This document shows, piece by piece, positions 58,015 to 64,000 of a stretch of DNA of 64,000 bases (positions are counted from its first letter, which is position 1; every line of letters begins with the position of its first letter). Made by a program: the position numbers and the translations under genes. This DNA comes from Lasiosphaeria ovina. Taxonomy: Eukaryota > Ascomycota > Sordariomycetes > Sordariales > Lasiosphaeriaceae. The notes beneath the pieces are model-generated. The model saw only the letters and a list, made by a program, of their open reading frames with translations, was not told where the DNA came from and searched no databases. The stretch is from NCBI GenBank assembly GCA_033439765.1, contig JAULSN010000005.1, positions 3,301,001 to 3,365,000 on the forward strand, read 5' to 3'.

Positions 58015-60773
58015 GGGAAATGCTATATAGTACTTGCGTCTGACTATCCAGCACTGAAAAAGTGGGTCTCAGCCCCACTCTACTTCTTCGCCAGCTGCCC
58101 GCCGCCCGGCCGGCCGGCCGCTACTTCCTAAAAACTGCCTCTACTATAATAAACCTTCCTGCATCCTTCTTATAGATCTTTTCTACTTTCTTCCTATATC
58201 ATATCATACTAAACCTAGCCGCTACTACCGGGCTTACTATAGTAAAAGACGTACGTATCTGGCTTAGGCTTTAATTATATCGCTAACTTCTATACTTCTA
58301 GATCTAATACGCCCTTATGGCCCGCCGCCGCCCGAGCGGCTCTATACAACCCTTAACGATCTCTTCGATACGATTACTACCTATACCAACGCTAATGGAT
58401 ACTCGATCGTAAAGAACGGGTTTAACGGTGGGCGAGCGCGGTTCCGATATGCTAAGGGCCGTACTTACTCGGCTGGAAAGAGCGTTATATATAAAACGAA
58501 GAAGCGAAACACTTCGACCTAGATAATAGGCTATCCCTTCAAAATTAGTATAAAATAGTAGCTTAACGGGTAGTAGAAGGTCGAAGTTACTAATAACTCT
58601 ATTCATAACTATAACTAGAACGAGACCTCGGTATTTGCTTATAATAGAGCTAAGGATCTTATATCGTATCGAGAAGAAGTAATTAAGCTTATAAATAACG
58701 GTATCCGACCTACCCAAATTCTCATAGCTATTCGTAACTATACTTCCAATACCACGGCCAAAGATATCTATAATATAATCTAGTATTATCGCCGTACTAA
58801 GCTAAAAGGCCGCTCACCTCTCTAGTCTCTTTACGAAGACTTCCTTCTTCTTAATACTAAGTATAAGTATATGGATATATATAACGAGTATGGCCATATT
58901 ATATCCCTTACGATCGCGCTAAAGAGTGGTCTTAAGCTTCTTCGGTAGTATCCGGATATACTACTTCTCGACTTAACCTATAAGACCAACTATTATAATA
59001 TACTAATATTTAATACTTACGGAGTTACGTACGAGAATAAAACGTTTACTTAGGCTATTATATTTATAAGTAGCGAGAAGGAATACTATTACTAGACGGT
59101 ACTATATAGTATAATTAATATTATATCGAAGAGTAGTATCTAGAGCCCTCGTTATATCGTTTCTAATCGAGAACTTACGCTACTAAAGGCAATTAATAAA
59201 GGCCCTTAATAGACTATTCTATACTTACTCTACCGCTAGTACGTGAATATGAACGTCCTTACCAAAACTCGCCGCTTTTTTCCTACCGTAATTAAGGAAG
59301 ACGGTATCTATAAGCGCTACCCTAAGTTCCGAGAGTTTCTCTAAGAATAGAATGCTCTTCTCGCCGCCTTAACTTAGGAGGCTTTCGATCGCCTTCTATA
59401 GTAGTTCAAAACCCCCGGCCGGCACCCTGAGAGAGCTATTAAGTACGCTATAAACACCTAGATCGAGCTATAGAAGGAGAAGCTCGTTACGTTTTGGGTG
59501 GATTAAGTACCGTACTTTGGGTATATTACGATATCGGTAGTAGAGTTAGCGTACTCTATAATCAAAAAGTACGTTATTAGCTCTTAAGCCGACCTCAAAA
59601 GCGTTTTCGACCGTCTCTACTTATTCTAGAAGAACTAAAAGAACGATATCGATATTATCGCCGCCAAAGGTACGAACAAAATCAGGGCCGATACTAACCA
59701 ATAACTATTTAGCTAGATCCGTAGCCAGGTCTCTTCCTACGCGCTTAATCTTATGAGTAAGGAAGTCGCCGCCTTACCTACGAAGAATACTACTCCAGGA
59801 GAATACGATTAGTATTCCCCTTATGCTATTATTACTACTTATAACCTACCTTACCGTCACACTCTATACTACCACCTTATAGGTCTTGGCCCTCTCGAGC
59901 TTGGCCAGATCGATCGCTACTAGTAGTAGTACCGGCCGGATCTTATAGATGAAGAGCGTATATAGCGCCCGGATATCCCACTTAATCCGCTAGAAGTCAA
60001 GGGAAAGGGACGGCCTATAGGGGCTCTTGGTAGTATACGTAAGAAAGGATTAGGATCCACCGGCATAAAACGCGATGCCTCTACGTTCGAGATCGAAGAA
60101 GCTATCGAAAAGGCTACTACCGTACCCTCGTCTATAGTACCAGCAGTGATATAGCAAGGCCGTGGCCGTGGCCGCCCTCGTGGCCGCCCTCGCGGCAGTG
60201 GCCGTAGTCGAGGCTCCAGCCGTGGCCGAGGCCGAGGCTCTGCTCAGGAGGCTCCGGCTCCGATCGTCATCGACGATGATACTAATACTGAGGCTAAGGC
60301 TAGCCCCCCCCTGGAAGGTCAAGCCGTTACGACTACGCAGCTAGGCCTCACGCGGCTGGATCTACGTAGTACCGATACCTACGATGCCGGTACAATGCCG
60401 CCACGGGCGCATCAGCGCGTAGTTCCGGGCCTTACTACAGTGGATCCTGAGGTCGAAGACCTACATGACGCTCTACTCAATGAGATCGCTGCTGAAGAGG
60501 CTGAAGAGATCGCCGAGCTTCAGCAGCAGCAGCAGCAGCAGTAAACGGCTGTTTTAGGTAGTCAATTGAGATCTATCCAGTATCTGGCTGCCTTCAAATG
60601 TGATGTATTGAGGCCAGCGCGCGGCTGGCTGTAAATACCTGAATATCAAGGCCGCCACTGCCAAAGTACGTACATCGCGATCTTGGTGGGCAGCTGGCAA
60701 AGAAGTAGAGTGGGGCTGAGACCCACTTTTTCAGTGCTGGATAGTCAGACGCAAGTGCTGTGTAGCATTTCCC
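58015..60773 (+). mobile_element. MULE DNA transposon, copy 2
   Basis: 2759 bp, same family and orientation as copy 1. Its own 8-bp target duplication is tttatttt (58007-58014, 60774-60781). Only ttac (58003-58006) separates the two duplications, so these are two separate insertions rather than one duplicated element. Outer right TIR intact, inner left TIR mutated (gctatatagtactt). Confidence 0.94.
58265..60544 (+). pseudogene. MULE transposase, copy 2 (RIP-inactivated)
   Basis: Colinear with copy 1: PPERLYTTLNDLFDTITT near 58330, core Asp in LLLDLTYKTNYY near 58970, and AT-hook block near 60158-60200. The better-preserved C-terminus is Glu-rich and ends in seven Gln codons (CAG, 60521-60541) and TAA at 60542-60544. 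Internal stops remain in the core (for example *SLYEDF, TK..LNG). The C-terminal third keeps CAG, CAC and TGG codons lost in copy 1, while some central segments are better in copy 1, so the two were mutated as a patchwork. Confidence 0.9.
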
Positions 60774-61009
60774 TTTATTTTACTGTGTTTGGGAGCGAGC
60801 GGAAATAGTCCAAAATTCGATCAACGATACAGGGGACCAGCCAGATCGCAACGCCCTGCCCAGTAGGTGGGAGAAAGATCTCTTATTTATCACTACCAAC
60901 ACCCGTAAATAAAGCTCAACACACAGGACTACATCTAGAATTAGGCCGCCCCTTCCCGTCTCTTCAGATAGAGCGGTGTCTTCGACAAGGCCTCTAGTGG
61001 ACACGTCGA

Positions 61010-61062
61010 GTGGCGCATCGAGTGGCGCATCGAGTGGCGCATCGAGTGGCGCATCGAGTGCA
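61010..61062. repeat. 12-bp tandem repeat cgagtggcgcat, about four copies
   Basis: Four copies from about 61013. On minus they encode repeated APLD inside an open frame of 162 codons (60780-61268), whose last codons overlap the MULE target duplication. The frame has no recognisable domain and I do not call it a gene with confidence. Confidence 0.85.
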
Positions 61063-61654
61063 ATGCATCTACCCATATGGAAGCGCGCTAGTGTTATGAT
61101 ACAGGTCCACACGTTACTTGTAAGAGACTTATGCACTGGTGTCGAAGTCGCCGAAAATGGCAACACGCGCCAGCCAAATTCGGCTGCCAGAACACCGTAT
61201 TCTCGGTTTCTGGAGTAATAATCGCGAACACGGGTGCTGCACGCTCTAGGAAAGGCGCCCTCCCCCACCTCTCCTCATTTAGTTTAGCGCGGCCCTTCCA
61301 TTGACCCCAACGACTCTACGTCCTTCCGCCCAAATATAAATAAGAAATCCCCCCCCCCGGCGTCTCTTGTTACAATCTGGAACACAGAGGTTCCACAGAG
61401 CTAGGCCCGGCCTAGGATCGTGGGGTTTGGGTGGGTGAGATGTGAGTAGCGAACCACACAGGTAAAGTCGAAGTATAAGGAGCAAACACAAGTGCACAGA
61501 TTGCGGGAGTAGTATCCCAATCAAACAAGCAGTAAGTGATAAACTATATATATTAAAGCTAAGGAGCGTTTCTTAGAGATAGCTCTACCTATATAACACT
61601 ATGACCAACTAATCAGAGACAGGGTGGTACAGTGGGCTCGGTACTGTAGCTGGC

Positions 61655-62048
61655 GTGGCGGAAGCTTTGGCGGTGGGAGCCAAGTGCAGGGTAGGTGGAC
61701 CAGTAAGTGCAGGGTAGGTCGACAAGAGCAGGGTAAGTCGACCGGTACTGCACTGCCACTTGGACTGTGAGGACTCTGCTCAGCAGTCTACCTCCAAGGC
61801 TGCAGGGGACTCTGCCCTGTAGTCAGGGTCTTCGGGAGGCAACAGAATGTGCTGAAGAAGACTGAGAGGAGTTGTATTATAGGGGACTATAGTACAAAGA
61901 GTGTTGAGGGTGTTGCTTGCTTGCTTGCTTAAAGGAAATCTACCTAAGGAAAGGACAGGCCTTATATAGACTAAAGGCAAGCCCTCTAGAAGGTTCTAGA
62001 GGTCCACAGACTACATAAGTAGCCCTTTATTCGACAGTCTTCTAGTGA
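61655..62048 (-). repeat. Truncated S-family LTR (S4)
   Basis: Minus-strand partial match to S1-S3: gcgga-agc near the start, gccaagtgcagggtaggt, ctgtgaggactctgctcagcagtctacctc, actctgccctgtagtcagggtcttcggga, ggaaatctacctaagg and gaaggttctagagg. Both ends of the LTR are missing and no target duplication is visible. A short internal duplication of the tgcagggtaggt motif distinguishes it. Confidence 0.85.
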
Positions 62049-62891
62049 CCGCCTTGTGGTGAGGTGCGCTGGGAGAAGAACATCCAGATACATAGAGAGG
62101 CAAAATGCCGACATCAACAGGCGACCTGTGACACGGCTTTCAGGCGGTTATTCTAACAATGCTGCTCATTCAAATAAATACCAGAGATGGTGCCGGTAAA
62201 CATGTCAGGTTCAACTCAACGGTAGAGGCTTCCGAAGAGCGGAAGGTCTCTGGGGATGGCCTGGAACGGGCATTTAGAGGCTTGAGTCTGGACAGTTCAA
62301 AGCGAGCAGAGGATACAAAACCTGGCGAGTTATGCAGGAGATCCGGTTTGTAGGAGGGGCGAGCAGTAAACACGAGTTACTTCGTGCTTGAGAAGCTGGC
62401 CTTCTTGTTTAGAGCTCTCTTGTTCGTGAGCTGGAGCTCAGCTTCTCCTCAAGGTAACGACGTGAAATATAAATATTTAACTTTATGGTATATGCGTTAA
62501 ACTCGAGAGTTGGTGTGTCAGGCGACATGAGCGATGGTGACGGAACTGGTGAACTGGGGGGGGGGAGGTGAAGGCAACCCCCCGCGCCGGACCGCAACGG
62601 TTTGGGCTGTAGCAGTTCGGATCAGCCATGCCAGGTCCAGTTAGGGGTTCGAACTTCCAGCTCCAACGCTAACACCTTTGCGTTCCGGTCCATTTTCCTT
62701 CCTCCCTGGGTTTCCTTTACCCATCTTCTTGGGCGCTTACAACCCATCTCAGGTACAGCCGGAGGAGGACGGCCGTCAAACAAACCGGTGCAATTCCGTA
62801 CCGCTTGGCCTATTTATAGGATGGTAGATACTCTAGAGCCATAACCAAAACATGCGGCACCCTTCTGGGACGTGGAAAACGAGGTCGACCA
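62049..62891. other. Unique-looking region, no gene called
   Basis: Normal CpA/TpG content. Short frames 62159-62353 (plus) and 62602-62844 (plus) have no recognisable domain. A G-run (10 G) near 62558 is present. Confidence 0.5.
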
Positions 62892-63185
62892 TTATCGAAT
62901 AGGCTGGATAGATCTCGACATATGCTTCTGAATTTGTTGACGATGCTTCAAAAACTCAAAGTTGTGAATACCATACCCAAGAGCAGGCATTGTGTGTTTT
63001 CGGACAAATCTTTTCCAAATTTGTGGTTGGATGTTGAGACGCAAGCAAGTCGCGTTGCTCACGGAATAGCTTGCGGTGAAGTGTAACCCTTCTGTGGTTT
63101 GAGAACATTCCAGCCAGTCACCACACCAGTGTCGTGCTTTGTGATCCCTATGATCTTCCCCGGCAAAGAACCTCACAGCTTCCAC
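62892..63185 (-). CDS. Small hypothetical protein or exon, 97 aa
   Basis: Minus-strand open frame starting MEAVRFFAGEDHRDHKARHW at 63185, containing CSQTTEGLHFTASYSVSNAT and IWKRFVRKHTMPALGYGIHN, ending SRSIQPIR. Composition is that of a folded protein, with five Cys/Trp-rich positions in the first third, and codon use is ordinary. It could be a short gene or the last exon of a longer one. No family recognised. Confidence 0.35.
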   Translation of the reverse strand: MEAVRFFAGEDHRDHKARHWCGDWLECSQTTEGLHFTASYSVSNATCLRLNIQPQIWKRFVRKHTMPALGYGIHNFEFLKHRQQIQKHMSRSIQPIR

Positions 63186-63745
63186 CTAGCAATGGCTTTG
63201 TTTACCTACCCCTGATTTATCTAGAACTATTAGAGGAGCAAGGAAGGCCGGTGATCACCCACTGCATATATCATACCTCTGTAATACCATGCACTAGGTA
63301 TCCTGACCGTGGCTTGGCATCACATCAAGTAGGTACCGGCCAACAGCCGTGCCCTGCGCTGCCTTGACCCAGTACTTGCGGCGTCCAGCAGCGAGCCGGC
63401 CTACGGCCAGTAATGTGCGTCATCGTCTTCCCGCCCGCCAAGCCGCAGTGCTGACCGTAAACCCTGGAGCGACCTATAAATCCAGTCCGGCGTCCGCCTA
63501 TCCCAGCAGCAACAAATGACTAACAAATGGAGATTTGTCAATATTACGCAAGGGGCGGAAACAAAGTAGTATAAAGCAAATATTCCTCCCTGACCCTTCA
63601 CTTAAATAGAGGTATAAGAAATATATAACCCTAATTTGTTAATTAGACTCGAAATGTCTCAGTTTGGAAGTTATACTCAGCGGCCCTCTGTCTGACTCGA
63701 GATAGGGCGATTTCTAGAAAATGATAGGCTCTATATCTCGAGCGG

Positions 63746-64000
63746 CTACCGGAACGCGCCTGTCGCCGTATCCCAGAGCCGTACTGTCTCATCGGATGAA
63801 GCCGACGCAAGCGTCTGGCCGTCCGGCGAGAAAGCTACTGCGTTAACATCATCGTTATGGCCCTCGAGCGTCTGCCGGAACGCGCCTATCGCCGTATCCC
63901 AGAGCCGTACTGTCTTATCTAATGAAGCCGACGCAAGCGTCTGGCCGTCCGGCGAGAAGGCTACTGCGTAGACAATATTGCTATGGCCCTCGAGCGTCTG
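63746..64000 (-). CDS. 3' end of a WD40-repeat protein, probably NLR/HET-E type (partial)
   Basis: Minus-strand frame entering from the right edge, 84 codons and a TAG at 63746-63748. It holds two WD40 repeats of exactly 42 residues (126 bp): [20 protein letters not shown]...[20 protein letters not shown], then [20 protein letters not shown]...[15 protein letters not shown]. The repeats are nearly identical at the DNA level, with differences concentrated in the loop positions after H and before the conserved blocks. This is the pattern of fungal incompatibility NLR genes (HET-D/HET-E class NACHT-WD40), whose WD40 repeats bind the recognised ligand and evolve by repeat exchange. The N-terminal effector and NACHT/NB-ARC parts are outside the window. 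After the stop the frame reads on with *SLSFSRN, so the TAG may be a late truncation (CAG to TAG). Confidence 0.8.
   Translation of the reverse strand, partial: QTLEGHSNIVYAVAFSPDGQTLASASLDKTVRLWDTAIGAFRQTLEGHNDDVNAVAFSPDGQTLASASSDETVRLWDTATGAFR

Noticed and set aside
1..64000. Bacterial features: operons, Shine-Dalgarno sites, CRISPR arrays, riboswitches
   Set aside because: Introns, LTR elements and RIP identify the DNA as fungal; the tandem arrays have no spacer structure of the CRISPR type.

Overview
The window reads as a repeat-rich accessory or heterochromatic region of a filamentous ascomycete (Pezizomycotina). The reasons are: short introns of about 50-60 nt, chromodomain Ty3/Gypsy elements, fungal MULE, Tc1/mariner and PIF/Harbinger transposons, a WD40-repeat gene of the type found in fungal NLR (NACHT/NB-ARC-WD40) proteins, and a very strong repeat-induced point mutation (RIP) signature. 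Transposon reading frames are full of TAG/TAA made from TGG and CAG codons, CpA/TpG is almost absent from the oldest copies, and CpG is kept. No species can be named from the sequence alone.

Layout. 1-17132: a nest. Gypsy element A1 (+) is split by a complete Gypsy element D (-, 1109-7177, TSD taatc). A1 ends with its LTR at 10721-10975, abutting Gypsy element B (-), whose 3' end it cuts. 17133-21053: spacer with a diverged tandem duplication and a 746-bp solo LTR (S1, TSD cttat). 21054-30107: element B2 (+, same family as B, gag only), cut by a complete element A2 (-, same family as A1). A1-B and B2-A2 therefore form large, non-identical inverted arms. 30108-34157: RIP-altered DNA with 84-bp tandem repeats and a second solo LTR (S2, TSD aatat). 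34158-35357: remnant of a reading frame split by a third solo LTR (S3, TSD ccttg). 35358-39843: an island that is not RIP-altered, with a 3 x 59-bp palindromic repeat and two convergent intron-containing genes of unknown function. 39844-50230: a PIF/Harbinger transposon with 55-bp TIRs and TTA target duplication, carrying a nested complete Gypsy element C (40320-47067, TSD gtagc). 50231-53334: an unknown gene remnant between direct repeats, followed by several minisatellites. 53335-54811: a complete Tc1/mariner element (perfect 30-bp TIRs, TA duplication, DD34E). 55240-60773: two MULE elements of one family 20 bp apart, each with its own 8-bp target duplication. 60774-64000: mostly unique sequence, a truncated copy of the S-family LTR, and at the right edge the 3' end of a WD40-repeat gene on the minus strand.

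Function. Nearly all coding sequence is dead transposon sequence. The likely living genes are the convergent pair at 36.5-39.4 kb and the WD40 gene at the edge; the small ORF at 62.9-63.2 kb is possible. The most informative signals are in the mutation pattern: A and B copies have lost both CpA and TpG, C and D have lost mainly CpA on the plus strand, and the LTRs of C and D are almost untouched next to heavily mutated interiors.
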